64,000 bases of DNA from Aldehydirespirator sp965116965 (GCA_965116965.1 OZ220743.1:3658001-3722000); one strand, 5' to 3'; counted from the first letter of the stretch, positions 17,313 to 26,412 are shown. Translations and numbers: made by a program. Notes: generated by a model not told the origin, from the letters alone.

Positions 17313-19895
17313 GTGTTCAAGCTCGCCCTCCGCAGCCTGATCGACAAGAAGCTGCGCTTCGCGCTGACCACGCTGGTGGTGGTCATCGGGGTGATGTTCG
17401 TGGTGGGCTCGTTCACGCTCACCGACAGCCTGCGCGCGACTTTCGGCGGTCTGGCCGAGGACATCGCCAAGGGCGCCGACCTGACAGTGCGCGTGGATCA
17501 GGAATTCGGCGGTGACTTCGAGAGGGCCACCGTGCCGGAGGCGGTGGCCGAGCAGGTGGCCGGCGTCGAGGGCGTGGACCTGGCGCGGCCCGAGTTGGCC
17601 GCCCTGAACGTCTTCATCGTCGACGGAGACGGCGAGCCGATAAGGCCTCCGGGCCCGTCGGCGCTGGGCTTCAGCTTCAACCCGGGCTCGTTCTTCATCA
17701 CTGGAGGCCGAGAGCCGGCCGGGCCCGGCGAGTTCGCGGCCGACACCGTGACCGCGGCCAACAACGATCTGCGGATCGGCGAGACCTACCAGATCAATGG
17801 CCCGCTCGACGCCGAGCCCTTCGAGCTGGTCGGCCTGTTCAACTTCGGGTCCCCCGACTCACACACCGGCCTGGGCCAGACGATGGCCGCCTTCGAGCTG
17901 GAGGAGGCCCAGCGCTTCTTCGGCATGGAGGACGGCTACCAGGCGGTCGGCGTGCTGGTGTCGGCCGGCGACGACGTGTCCGAGGTGCAGGCCCGGCTGG
18001 AGGCGGTGCTGGGCGACGACTACCGGGTGATCACCCAGGAGGTCGACGCGGCCGAGCAGGAGGAGGACTTCAACCAGGTCGTCGACGTCTTCAACACCGT
18101 TCTGCTGGTGTTCGCCTTCATCGCGGTGTTCGTGTCGGCGTTCATCATCAACAACACCTTCCAGATCATCATCGGCCAGCGGGTGCGCGAGATCGGGCTG
18201 TGGCGGGCCATCGGCGCCACCCCGCGGCAGGTGAGCCGGTCGGTGATCACCGAGTCGGCCATCGTGGGCACCCTCAGCACGGTCATCGGGATCGGGCTCG
18301 GCCTGGTGCTGGCTCTGGTGCTGCGCGCCGTCCTGGAGGTGGTCGGCTTCCCGCTGCCGCCGGGTCCGCTGACACTTCAGCTCCGCACCGTCGTCCTGGC
18401 TGTGGTCGTCGGCCTGGGCGTGACGATGGTCTCGTCGATCGCGCCCGCGATGAGCGCCCGCAAGATCTCCCCGGTGGCGGCGTTGAGCGCCGACTTCCAG
18501 CTGGGCGCCACCGGCCTGCGCCGCCGCCTGATCACGGGCGGAACGGTGCTCGCGACCGGTGTTGTGGCGCTGGCGGCGGGCATGACGGCGGGACTGGAGA
18601 CGACGCCGACGTTCGTGCTGCTGGGAGTCGGCGCCGTGCTCGCCTTCGTGGGCATGAACATCGTGAGCCCGGTCTTCGCCCGGCCGGCGGCGTCGGCGCT
18701 GGGCCGTCCGGTCAAGGCGCTGTTCGGGATGCCGGGTCGACTCGGCCGTGACAACGCGTCCCGCAACCCTCGCCGGACTGCGTCGACCGCGGGGGCGCTG
18801 CTGATCGGCCTCGCCCTGATGGGACTGGCCGCGGTGGTGGGCGAGTCGATAAAGAAGACGTTCGACAACATCCTCGACAACGCAGTGGAGGCCGACTACT
18901 TCATCCAGTCGAGCGCCACCGGCTTCGGGCCCCCGCCCGGCTTCCCGGCCCGGGTGGCCGATGAGATCGAGGCGCTGGAAGAGATCGACAGCGTGATGCG
19001 GATCCAGTGGGCGTTCAGCGGGCTGAGCGTCGACGGTGAGCAGCGCGACATCGTGGCCGCCGACATGGCCCTGGCCGACGACCACTTCGATGCCCAGGTG
19101 AGCTCGGGCGACATGGCCGGCACCGATCCGCTCACCTCGCTGGCGCTGCACAGCGACTCGGCTGAGGACCTGGGCTTGGAGGTCGGCGACACCGTCGAGG
19201 CCACCTTCCCCGACAACCAGACCGAGACCCTGGCCGTGGTGGCGATATTCGAGGACGCGGCCATCTACGGCAACTGGCTGATCGACGGAGCCTTGTGGGA
19301 CCGCCACTTCAACCGCAACGACCTCGCCTTCGCCAGCGCCCGGACCGCCGGCCTGCCGGACGCCGCCAGCGAGGCGGAGCAAGCCTCGCTGCTGGAACGG
19401 AGCCGGGCCGCCGTCAACGGCGTGATCGACCGCTACCCCACCGTGAAGGTCGAGAACCAGGCCGAGTTCCGCCAGACCCAGCAGTCCCAGCTCACCGCAA
19501 TCATCAGGGTGATCCAGGTGCTCATCGGCCTGTCGTTCGTCATCGCGCTGATCGGCATCATCAACACGTTGAGCCTGTCCGTGTTCGAGCGCATCCACGA
19601 GATCGGCCTGCTCCGCTCAGTGGGCATGACCCGCCGCCAGCTGCGGCGCTCGATCTACTGGGAGGCTCTCATCGTGGCCGTCTTCGGCGGCCTGCTCGGC
19701 GTCACCGTGGGCACGGTCTTCGGCGTGGCCACCGCGCTGGCGCTGCCGGAGTCGTTCGTGCAGGTGGTGGCCGTACCGTGGCTGGATCTGGTGGTCGTCG
19801 TGGTGATCTCGGCGGTGGCAGGGCTGCTGGCCGCCATCCTGCCCGCGGTGCGCGCCGGCCGCATGAACATCCTCGACGCCATAGCCCACGAGTAG
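17313..19895 (+). CDS. FtsX-like permease family protein (second of a tandem pair)
   Basis: An 860-residue paralogue of the preceding gene with the same layout: N-terminal anchor RFALTTLVVVIGVMFVVGSF, extracytoplasmic domain, FtsX block with EIGLWRAIGATPRQVSR, second domain and a C-terminal block with HEIGLLRSVGMTRRQLRR. The GTG start at 17313 lies 22 nt after the previous stop, behind a GGCGAGAGGG site, so the two are co-transcribed with the ATPase. The pair may heterodimerise around one ATPase dimer. Gene duplication is the simplest origin. Convergent with the RCC1 gene; the 92-bp gap (19896-19987) shows no clear hairpin terminator. Confidence 0.9.
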   Translation: MFKLALRSLIDKKLRFALTTLVVVIGVMFVVGSFTLTDSLRATFGGLAEDIAKGADLTVRVDQEFGGDFERATVPEAVAEQVAGVEGVDLARPELAALNVFIVDGDGEPIRPPGPSALGFSFNPGSFFITGGREPAGPGEFAADTVTAANNDLRIGETYQINGPLDAEPFELVGLFNFGSPDSHTGLGQTMAAFELEEAQRFFGMEDGYQAVGVLVSAGDDVSEVQARLEAVLGDDYRVITQEVDAAEQEEDFNQVVDVFNTVLLVFAFIAVFVSAFIINNTFQIIIGQRVREIGLWRAIGATPRQVSRSVITESAIVGTLSTVIGIGLGLVLALVLRAVLEVVGFPLPPGPLTLQLRTVVLAVVVGLGVTMVSSIAPAMSARKISPVAALSADFQLGATGLRRRLITGGTVLATGVVALAAGMTAGLETTPTFVLLGVGAVLAFVGMNIVSPVFARPAASALGRPVKALFGMPGRLGRDNASRNPRRTASTAGALLIGLALMGLAAVVGESIKKTFDNILDNAVEADYFIQSSATGFGPPPGFPARVADEIEALEEIDSVMRIQWAFSGLSVDGEQRDIVAADMALADDHFDAQVSSGDMAGTDPLTSLALHSDSAEDLGLEVGDTVEATFPDNQTETLAVVAIFEDAAIYGNWLIDGALWDRHFNRNDLAFASARTAGLPDAASEAEQASLLERSRAAVNGVIDRYPTVKVENQAEFRQTQQSQLTAIIRVIQVLIGLSFVIALIGIINTLSLSVFERIHEIGLLRSVGMTRRQLRRSIYWEALIVAVFGGLLGVTVGTVFGVATALALPESFVQVVAVPWLDLVVVVVISAVAGLLAAILPAVRAGRMNILDAIAHE

Positions 19896-19987
19896 CTCAG
19901 CGGTGCTGCGGACTGCCGGATTCTGGACTTGCAGCCCTCGCCAGCGCGCCGCCGGCACTCCCCGGCCACGATGCGGGCCGCGCGTCC

Positions 19988-22477
19988 TCACTGCTCCCCG
20001 GCGTAGCCCCAACACTCGACGCTGCCGTCTGGCCGCAGGCCGCACGACATGTGCATCGTCGAGACGATCTGCGTGAATCTGCCCCCCGGCGGCGTGCTCT
20101 GTCCGAACCTATTCCAGCCCCAGCACGCCGCGGTTCCGTCGACGCGTAGCCCGCAAGTGTGATAGTCGCCCGCCGCCACCTGCGCGAACTCCCCATCGGG
20201 AGCGTTCAGAACATGCTGACGGCGATCATGGTGGAGGCGGTCTTCTTGGCTGAAGAACCCCCAACATCGCACCGCGTCATCGGTCAGGATCCCGCACGCG
20301 TGCCGGTCCGAGGTGGACACCCTCTTGAACCGGTGGCTGGGGGCCTGATCAAGCTGGAAATAGTCGCGGCAACTCGCCTCACCGTCGGTCCACACGACGC
20401 AATCGGTAAACCCCGACTCGGAGAGGGACACGCTCGCCACCGGATGCTGCCAACTCTCTTCCAGCGCGAAGCCAGCACCCGGTTGGGCACCGAACGCGTA
20501 GTCGCAGGCAACGTCACCGGATCGCAGAACGGCACACACGGCCGCGCCGGACGACTCAATCTGCACGATCCCGGTCGCCTGCGGGCTCAGTCCCGCCGAG
20601 TACCGGTCGTCCGAGTCCCAGCACTGCATCGTGCCGTCCGGCTCGAGCCCGCAGGCGAATGCGGCCGCGAGCGAAGTCTCGACGAACCTCGTCGGCGGAG
20701 GATCGGTGCCGCCCTCATAGCCGGTACCCCAGCACCGTACGCCCCCGGCCGCGAGTACGCCGCAAAGGTACGAGTCGCCGGCGACTCGCGCCGTGGCGTT
20801 GCCGTGCTCCGCGGGCCAATCATCGACCCATCGAGTGGCGGCATCAATGTGAAGGAACTCGGCGTCCGGCTTGTTCAGGGCGGCAGCGTTCCCGTACCCC
20901 CAGCCCGGCCCCGGCGCGCGGCGGAGTTCCAGGCTCCAGTGCGTGCTCTCGTCGGTGGTTCCGACGTAGACCCGGTATTCGCCGGGTTCGCACATGGCGC
21001 CGCGGTCGTCACCGAAGACGAAGGCGGGTCCGCGCCCGGCCTCGGCGCGCTCTCCGGCCATTGTCAGCAGGTGCGGCGCCTCTCTGACAGTCCAGCCGCC
21101 GGCGAGACCTGTGAGGGGCCCGTAGAAGGGGGGCTGACATGTCTTCTCGAGGTCAACCGCGTGGCGTCCGGGAACAATCAACTCATACTCGCCGTCCGAA
21201 GAAAAGACGGGCACCCAAGTCCCCGCGCCGATGTCGATCGTCAACGGCGAAGAGCCGGACCCTTCCACCCGGATGAGGTCAGCGGTGTCTTCCGCGATGA
21301 CGACCGACGATCGGTGTTCTTCATCGACGACGACCCGTGGCTGCTCCGGCTCGATCTCCGTGATGGTCCAGCACTCGAGCTCGCGGTCGATGCGTATCCC
21401 GCACGCTCTGCCGTGCCTTCCCACCGCGATCCGGGTGAACCTGGAGTCGGCCGGCAAGTCGAGCACTACGGGAGGGAAGTCTGCATTGGCCCCTTCCGCG
21501 GGCGGCAACTCGAGCCGGTCGAGCTGCCAGCACTCGACGGCGCCGTCGGCGCGAAGACCGCAGACGTACTCGTATCCGGCGGAGACCTGCACGAACTGGC
21601 CGCCGGGGGTGTAGTACCTCACCGCGGTTCGCGCGCCGTCCTCGTCAGTGCCGTCCATGGACCAGCACTCCGCCCTGCCGTCAACCAACACGCCGCATGT
21701 CAGCGCCCCGACGCCGTAGGAGATGGGTATTCCACCCACACTCAGTTCGCCAGATGTCAGGCCGTGGCTGACCGACACCTGGGAGTACTCGCCTTCGGGT
21801 CTCGGCCTCATGCCGTAGTAGTCCCAGCACGCCAGCTTTCCGGTTCCGGCCCGAACACCGCATGACAGCCCGGTGGAGTCGCCGTAGCGCCATGCACCGG
21901 TGGAGATCTGGGCGAATGCCTCTTGGGGCAGCGGCCCCGGCTCGGGGGGCTCCCACCCTACCACTTCGGGGCGGTCGCCGTAGTACTTCCGGCCGTAGCA
22001 GCCGAGCGTCCCGTCGGAGTGGACCGCGCACAGGTGCGGCCCGTCCACTTCCACCTGCTTCACCGGCGTGCTCTCGGGCAGGACTATTTCCTCCTTGGCA
22101 CCCGGCCACGGTCGGAAGAAGCCTTCACCGTGCTCCTTGCTCCAGCATCTGGCGCGGCTGTCGCTCGTCACTCCGCACGCGAACAGCGTGCCTGCCGAGA
22201 TCTGGACGAAGTCGCCCTCCTGGTGCCACTCGTCCTCGTCGTCCCAGCACTCGGCGGAGCCGTCGTCTGTGATCCAGCAACCGCCGTCGGCGCTCAGGGA
22301 GACTCGCTCCGGGCTCAGCTCGACCATGATCGGAGGATCGGGGCCGCTGCCGTCGACCGGCCCCGTCGGGTCGCCGCCTCCGGCAACGGTCTCGGTTGTG
22401 CCGCAGGCGCCGGCGAGAAGGCCGAGGGCGACTAGTGCGGCAGCAAAGACTTCGCCGTGCAGGTGTCTTGGACGCAC
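19988..22477 (-). CDS. RCC1-repeat beta-propeller lipoprotein
   Basis: About 829 residues. The GTG at 22477 starts a signal peptide (VFAAALVALGLLAGAC) with a lipobox LAGAC, so the mature protein should be anchored by a lipid at Cys. The body is a long series of RCC1/BNR-type units of about 45-50 residues: F-x-Q-(I/V)-S-A-G, then C-G-(V/L) and D-G-x-x-x-C-W. At least a dozen are visible, split by a non-repeat stretch in the middle (about 290-420 from the C-terminal side) with a W/G-rich segment. Each blade has a recurring Cys pair. Such propellers mediate protein contacts; the target is unknown. The frame is open 87 codons further upstream, but that part coincides with a dispersed repeat and is not coding. 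Confidence 0.82.
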   Translation of the reverse strand: MRPRHLHGEVFAAALVALGLLAGACGTTETVAGGGDPTGPVDGSGPDPPIMVELSPERVSLSADGGCWITDDGSAECWDDEDEWHQEGDFVQISAGTLFACGVTSDSRARCWSKEHGEGFFRPWPGAKEEIVLPESTPVKQVEVDGPHLCAVHSDGTLGCYGRKYYGDRPEVVGWEPPEPGPLPQEAFAQISTGAWRYGDSTGLSCGVRAGTGKLACWDYYGMRPRPEGEYSQVSVSHGLTSGELSVGGIPISYGVGALTCGVLVDGRAECWSMDGTDEDGARTAVRYYTPGGQFVQVSAGYEYVCGLRADGAVECWQLDRLELPPAEGANADFPPVVLDLPADSRFTRIAVGRHGRACGIRIDRELECWTITEIEPEQPRVVVDEEHRSSVVIAEDTADLIRVEGSGSSPLTIDIGAGTWVPVFSSDGEYELIVPGRHAVDLEKTCQPPFYGPLTGLAGGWTVREAPHLLTMAGERAEAGRGPAFVFGDDRGAMCEPGEYRVYVGTTDESTHWSLELRRAPGPGWGYGNAAALNKPDAEFLHIDAATRWVDDWPAEHGNATARVAGDSYLCGVLAAGGVRCWGTGYEGGTDPPPTRFVETSLAAAFACGLEPDGTMQCWDSDDRYSAGLSPQATGIVQIESSGAAVCAVLRSGDVACDYAFGAQPGAGFALEESWQHPVASVSLSESGFTDCVVWTDGEASCRDYFQLDQAPSHRFKRVSTSDRHACGILTDDAVRCWGFFSQEDRLHHDRRQHVLNAPDGEFAQVAAGDYHTCGLRVDGTAACWGWNRFGQSTPPGGRFTQIVSTMHMSCGLRPDGSVECWGYAGEQ

Positions 22478-22572
22478 GTGACGTGAGACGACCTCGCCGC
22501 GGACCTGGTTCCCGCTGGCGCAGCCTCCGGTGTGCCCCCGGAGGGATCGGCCCCTCCCACCGAGGCCCTTGC

Positions 22573-22713
22573 GAACGTGCGCGGGCAGGTGCAGACCCGT
22601 CGCGTCGGGGCGGGGTGTCTCCCGCTCCTGTTCGCTGCGCTCACGGGCCGCTCGGACCACGGCCTCGCCCTCATGCAGCGGACTCGCTCGCCTGCTCGCT
22701 CGGCCTCCAGGCC
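22573..22713 (+). repeat. ~140-bp dispersed intergenic repeat, copy A
   Basis: This block is about 85 percent alike to 40106-40247 and clearly related to the reverse complement of 38641-38790. The best-conserved core (22621-22666) has CCCGCTC-TGTTCGCTG followed by GGGCCGCTCGG and CCACGGC. It fills most of the 321-bp gap between the RCC1 lipoprotein gene and the downstream end of the aminotransferase-fold gene. Stops and changing frames argue against coding. No terminal inverted repeat or target duplication was recognised. Confidence 0.72.
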
Positions 22714-22798
22714 TGGCTCGGCTCATACCGGCGGACACGGCCCGAGAGTAGCGCGGCGGTTGCAGCGGTCACGTCGCCCAGTCGTGTTCTATCGCGTG

Positions 22799-23998
22799 CT
22801 ACGAGTAGCGGTCGAACAGGGCTTCGAGCTGCTCGCAGATGTAGTCCATGTGCTCCGGGCCGAGGCCGTGGTGGATGGGCAGCGACAGCGAGCGGTCCAT
22901 CACCCGGTCGCAGTTGGGCAGGCCACCGGCCGGGGCCCGGTGCTCGATGCCGGCGAAGCCGGGCTGGCGCAGGATGTTCCCCGTCCACACCATGCGGGTG
23001 GACACGCCACGGGCCGCCAGGAACTCCTGGGCCTGGGTGCGGTCGAATCCGGCTACGGGAGTGATCTCGAAGCAGAACCTCATCCAGGTGGTGTCGGTCT
23101 CAGGGGTGGTGCGCCCCGGTGTGATCCCCGGACGACCGGCCATGAAGTCGTCGACGCACCGCCAATTGGCCCGGCGGCGGGAGTTGAACTCCTCGAGTTT
23201 GTCGAGTTGCACCAGGCCGTAGGCGGAACTGAGCTCGTTGGGCTCGAAGTTGTAGCCGATGGAGTCGAACACGAACACCAGGTCGTAGGGCGTGCCGTCG
23301 GCCAAGGCCGAGAACCGGTCGGTGCTGCCCTTCCTCGACCCGTACAGGTACGACTCGCTGCGCCGTCCCCAGCGGCGAAGCGACAGGGCCAGGTCGTACT
23401 GGTCGGGATCGTCGATGCCGACCAGCCCGCCCGTGCCGCCCGCGGTCATGGCGTGCGACCGGGCGAAGCTGGTGACCCCGATGTGGCTGCGCTCGCCGGT
23501 GCGCCGGCCCCGCTGGTAGCTGTCGAGCACGTCGCAGGAGTCCTCCACCAGCGCCAGGCCACAGTCGTCGGCCACCGCCCGCAGCCGGTCCCAGTCGGGA
23601 CAGTTGCCGCACAGGTTGGGCACCAGGATCGCCCTGGTGCGGGGACCGATCATGTCCTCCACCGCCTCGGCGTCGATCTGGTAGGTGTCCGCAGCGATGT
23701 CGGCGAACACCGGCACCAGCCCGGACTGAACCATGGGGGCGACATCGGTGGAGAACGTCAGCGGGGAGGTGATGATCTCGTCGCCGGGCTCCAGGCCGAG
23801 GAGATCGATGGCGATGCGCAGCGCCGACGAGCCCGAGTTGACCATCAGCCCGAACCGCTTGGACAGCTTGGCCGCCACCCGCTCCTCCAGCGCCAGGGTG
23901 GCCTCGCCGATCTCCAGCTTCGGGTTGTCCCGCATCACCGCGGCAACCGCTTCAATCTCCCGCTCGTCGTGCACAGCCCCCGCGGTCGGCAGTTTCAT
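22799..23998 (-). CDS. DegT/DnrJ/EryC1-fold sugar dehydratase (ColD/RfbH-like, His in place of PLP Lys)
   Basis: A 399-residue fold-type I PLP-family protein. SGSSALRIAI (55-64), EDSCD (152-156) and IGYNFEPNELSSAYGLVQLDKL match sugar aminotransferases and dehydratases. At the position of the PLP-binding lysine it has SFARSHAMTAGGTGG with His182. A His here is known from the 3-dehydratases ColD (GDP-4-keto-6-deoxymannose) and RfbH/E1 (CDP sugar), which use PMP and cannot form the internal aldimine. The four Fe-S cysteines of RfbH/E1 are missing (the segment reads WGRRSESYLYGS), and the length is close to ColD, so a ColD-like coupled deoxygenation is more likely. It stands alone rather than in a sugar cluster. 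Confidence 0.82.
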   Translation of the reverse strand: MKLPTAGAVHDEREIEAVAAVMRDNPKLEIGEATLALEERVAAKLSKRFGLMVNSGSSALRIAIDLLGLEPGDEIITSPLTFSTDVAPMVQSGLVPVFADIAADTYQIDAEAVEDMIGPRTRAILVPNLCGNCPDWDRLRAVADDCGLALVEDSCDVLDSYQRGRRTGERSHIGVTSFARSHAMTAGGTGGLVGIDDPDQYDLALSLRRWGRRSESYLYGSRKGSTDRFSALADGTPYDLVFVFDSIGYNFEPNELSSAYGLVQLDKLEEFNSRRRANWRCVDDFMAGRPGITPGRTTPETDTTWMRFCFEITPVAGFDRTQAQEFLAARGVSTRMVWTGNILRQPGFAGIEHRAPAGGLPNCDRVMDRSLSLPIHHGLGPEHMDYICEQLEALFDRYS

Positions 23999-24070
23999 GG
24001 TGCGCCTCCTGTCGGATGCCGGCCCGTTGCTCGCGGGGCAAGGTTATGGGGCGGCGCGGACACGGCTGCA

Positions 24071-24115
24071 ACTTCAATGAGTCAGCCACCGCAGAGGTGG
24101 GTAACTCATTGAAGT
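24071..24115. promoter_or_regulatory. 12-bp perfect inverted repeat upstream of vapBC
   Basis: ACTTCAATGAGT (24071-24082) and ACTCATTGAAGT (24104-24115) are exact inverted repeats. Between them CCACC (24086-24090) and GGTGG (24096-24100) form a second, nested pair. The element lies about 90 bp before the antitoxin start and 70 bp before the start of the divergent DegT-fold gene. It could be an operator or a terminator-like structure. Confidence 0.55.
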
Positions 24116-24134
24116 GGGGTCGCCCGTGGACTAC

Positions 24135-24152
24135 TGATATACTCAGATATCA
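24135..24152 (+). promoter_or_regulatory. Inverted repeat at the vapBC promoter
   Basis: TGATAT (24135-24140) and ATATCA (24147-24152) flank a 6-nt spacer. TATACT (24138-24143) inside it is a good -10 box for the antitoxin gene. A repressor bound here would shut the promoter, as expected for an autoregulated toxin-antitoxin operon. Confidence 0.55.
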
Positions 24153-24201
24153 TCACATCTCGGGGATCGCCTCAACGCCCGGTGAGAGCGGGGAGGACCT
24201 A

Positions 24202-24423
24202 GTGACCGACATTCTGATCCGCGGCCTGTCCGACGGTGCCGTCGCCGCGATCGAGGCCAACGCCCGGCGGGCCGGCCTGTCGAGGGCCGAGTACCTGCGA
24301 CGAACTCTGGAGCGCGAGCGCCGCACCTCCAACGGTGAGGTGACCATGGAGTCGCTGGAGCGCTTCTGCGAGACGTTCGCCGACCTCGGCGATGCTGATG
24401 TGATGCGGTCCGCTTGGTCGTGA
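24202..24423 (+). CDS. Ribbon-helix-helix antitoxin, VapB/FitA type
   Basis: A 73-residue protein: ILIRGLSDGAVAAIEANARRAGLSRAEYLRR is an RHH DNA-binding motif, followed by an acidic, aromatic C-terminus (MESLERFCETFADLGD) that would block the toxin. The GTG at 24202 lies behind GGGGAGGA (24190-24197). The frame is open upstream, but that part crosses the operator repeats. It overlaps the toxin start by GTGA and should repress its own promoter through the inverted repeats upstream. Confidence 0.85.
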   Translation: MTDILIRGLSDGAVAAIEANARRAGLSRAEYLRRTLERERRTSNGEVTMESLERFCETFADLGDADVMRSAWS

Positions 24424-24833
24424 CAGCCTGGCTCGTCGACAAGTCCGCGCTCGTCCGGCTCGCGTCGAGCCCTGATGCGGCGGAGTGGGCATTGAGAATC
24501 AGCCGCGGACTGGTCCGGATCTCCACGCTGACCCGGCTGGAGGTCGGCTTCTCGGCCCGCACGGCCGGCGATCTCCGGCTGAGCGCCGCAGAGCCCCCCT
24601 TGAGCGCTGTGCCCGTCGAGTACCTGACGCCCGCCATCGAGGACCGTGCCGTCGCGGTGCAGCAGGCGCTCGCGGCTGCGGGCAAGCATCGGACGCCGTC
24701 GATACCAGACGTGCTGATCGCGGCGACCGCCGAGACGGCGAAGCTGACCGTGCTGCACGTCGGGAGGGACTTCGAGCTCATCGCGGAGATCACTGGTCAG
24801 CCCGTAGAGCGTTTGGCGCTCACGGGAGGTTGA
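24420..24833 (+). CDS. PIN-domain ribonuclease toxin, VapC type
   Basis: A 137-residue PIN domain. The first acidic residue is in WLVDKSALVRL (Asp near position 6). Further acidic residues sit in TRLEVGFSA (Glu), in PSIPDVLIAATA (Asp) and in HVGRDFELIAE (Asp). These are the four usual metal-binding positions, so the nuclease looks intact. VapC toxins cut tRNA or rRNA. The GTG start overlaps the antitoxin stop (24420-24423). The Fic gene follows after about 40-50 bp and may be read from the same promoter. Confidence 0.9.
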   Translation: MTAWLVDKSALVRLASSPDAAEWALRISRGLVRISTLTRLEVGFSARTAGDLRLSAAEPPLSAVPVEYLTPAIEDRAVAVQQALAAAGKHRTPSIPDVLIAATAETAKLTVLHVGRDFELIAEITGQPVERLALTGG

Positions 24834-24883
24834 GCCTGCCGCGATCCCCGGCGGAGCGGGCGGGAGTGGATACGGTGCAGGGA

Positions 24884-26368
24884 ATGGACGAAGTCGAAGT
24901 GGGCCACCGGTGGGAGCCGATCACCGACCTGACCGACGATGATCGCGCCGCGGCCAGCGAGGAACTCCAGCCACTGCTTCGCACCTGGGAGGAATTCCGC
25001 AGAGAACTGCCAGACCATCTCGTAACTGCGTTCAATGAGCGGCTCCACCGGGAGTGGGCCATCGAGACCGGCATCATCGAGCGCCTCTACACACTCGACG
25101 AGGGAACGACGAGGCTCTTGATCGAGCAGGGTATCGACGCGTCCCTGATCCCTCACGATGACGACGAGGAGCCGCCCGAACTCATCGCTGGCATGATCGC
25201 TGACCATCTTGACGCCGTCGAGTGGCTGTTCGATGTCATCACCGAGAAACGTCCCCTTTCGACATCGTTCGTCAAGGAACTGCATCAACTCATGACCCGC
25301 AAGCAGGAGTTCGCCGCGGGTGTCGACATCTTCGGCCGAGCCACGCGAATCAAGTTGCTCCACGGCGACTATAAGCGCAGGCCCAACAATCCAACTCGCC
25401 CCGATGGGAAGATCCACCAGTATTGCCCACCCGAACATGTCGCCGCGGAGATGGATCGCCTGCTTGAGATGCATGAGGCTCACCTCTCTACCGAGGTTGC
25501 ACCGGACGTGACCGCAGCCTGGCTGCACCACCGCTTCGTGCAGATCCATCCATTCCAAGACGGCAACGGCAGAGTTGCTCGCGCCATCTCATCTCTTGTG
25601 CTTCTACGTGCCGGGATGTTTCCGCTAGTCGTTACGAATCGAGACCGCGAGCGCTATCTCAATGTTCTGGGCGAGGCAGACAACGGAGATCTGGCCCCAC
25701 TCGTGGCCCTGGTATCCCGGCTACAGAAGAGGTGGTTAGTGCAGGCGCTCGGAATAACGAGCGCTGTGCGCCGAGAGGCGGATCACTTGGATCAGGTATT
25801 GCAGTCGATCGGCGAGACCTTCAACCTGCGCGAGCGGGCTCTGCAAGAGGAGCTGGATACTGCTAAAGAAACCGCTACGACGCTGCTGGATCGCGCGGTC
25901 GAGACGCTTGAAGGCATACGAGTACGTCTCGAAGAGCAGCTCAGATCAGACTTCTTCGACCGACTCGTATTCGTAGACTCCAGCTACGACAGAGATGCCA
26001 AGCGTCGCGGCTACTATCGATACCAAGTGATCGAGACTGCAAGAGATCTCGAGTACTTCGCCAACATGCGCGACTATCATTCTTGGGCGCGACTCGCGAT
26101 TGAGACGGAGCAGGGGCGATCCGAGATTCTTCTCTCCTTTCATGGGGTGAACCGAGATTATCGCGGATTGATCGGTGCGTCCGTCTGCTTCTTTCGACGC
26201 CAGAATGGCGATGTTGCTGAGCCGCAGATCATCGGATTACAACCAGTGTGTGAAGAGATGTTTCAAGTCAACTACTCCGAACCCGCTGAGTCCGTTCTCC
26301 GTCGTTTCGACCCTTGGCTAAGCCACTCACTACTGAGAGGCCTCGATCAATTCCGTCGCAGCGAGTAG
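24884..26368 (+). CDS. Fic-domain protein
   Basis: A 494-residue Fido protein. The catalytic loop IHPFQDGNGRVAR (His222 to Arg230) matches HPFxxGNGRxxR, so AMP or another nucleotide monophosphate transfer from NTP is likely. ETGIIER (61-67) resembles the N-terminal inhibitory helix of class II Fic proteins, although the G/N after Glu is Arg. A flap segment near 150-165 is present. After the Fic domain come a coiled-coil-like region (about 290-350) and a C-terminal domain of about 140 residues that I do not recognise (YYRYQVIE, YHSWARLAI). A GTG at 24875 has the better-placed GGGAG site and may be the true start. Codon use becomes less GC-rich after 25.3 kb, hinting at transfer. Confidence 0.88.
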   Translation: MDEVEVGHRWEPITDLTDDDRAAASEELQPLLRTWEEFRRELPDHLVTAFNERLHREWAIETGIIERLYTLDEGTTRLLIEQGIDASLIPHDDDEEPPELIAGMIADHLDAVEWLFDVITEKRPLSTSFVKELHQLMTRKQEFAAGVDIFGRATRIKLLHGDYKRRPNNPTRPDGKIHQYCPPEHVAAEMDRLLEMHEAHLSTEVAPDVTAAWLHHRFVQIHPFQDGNGRVARAISSLVLLRAGMFPLVVTNRDRERYLNVLGEADNGDLAPLVALVSRLQKRWLVQALGITSAVRREADHLDQVLQSIGETFNLRERALQEELDTAKETATTLLDRAVETLEGIRVRLEEQLRSDFFDRLVFVDSSYDRDAKRRGYYRYQVIETARDLEYFANMRDYHSWARLAIETEQGRSEILLSFHGVNRDYRGLIGASVCFFRRQNGDVAEPQIIGLQPVCEEMFQVNYSEPAESVLRRFDPWLSHSLLRGLDQFRRSE

Positions 26369-26412
26369 CACGGGAACCTGCAACACACCCACCATGGCCT
26401 GATCCCGGGCTG

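Noticed and set aside
17859..19598. Long minus-strand open frame (about 580 codons) opposite the second FtsX permease
   Set aside because: His/Asp/Gln-rich text is the typical antisense shadow of a GC-rich gene; the plus strand has full family motifs.
22478..22738. 87-residue extension of the RCC1 lipoprotein
   Set aside because: It would put the signal peptide in the interior of the protein, and it overlaps the dispersed repeat copy A.
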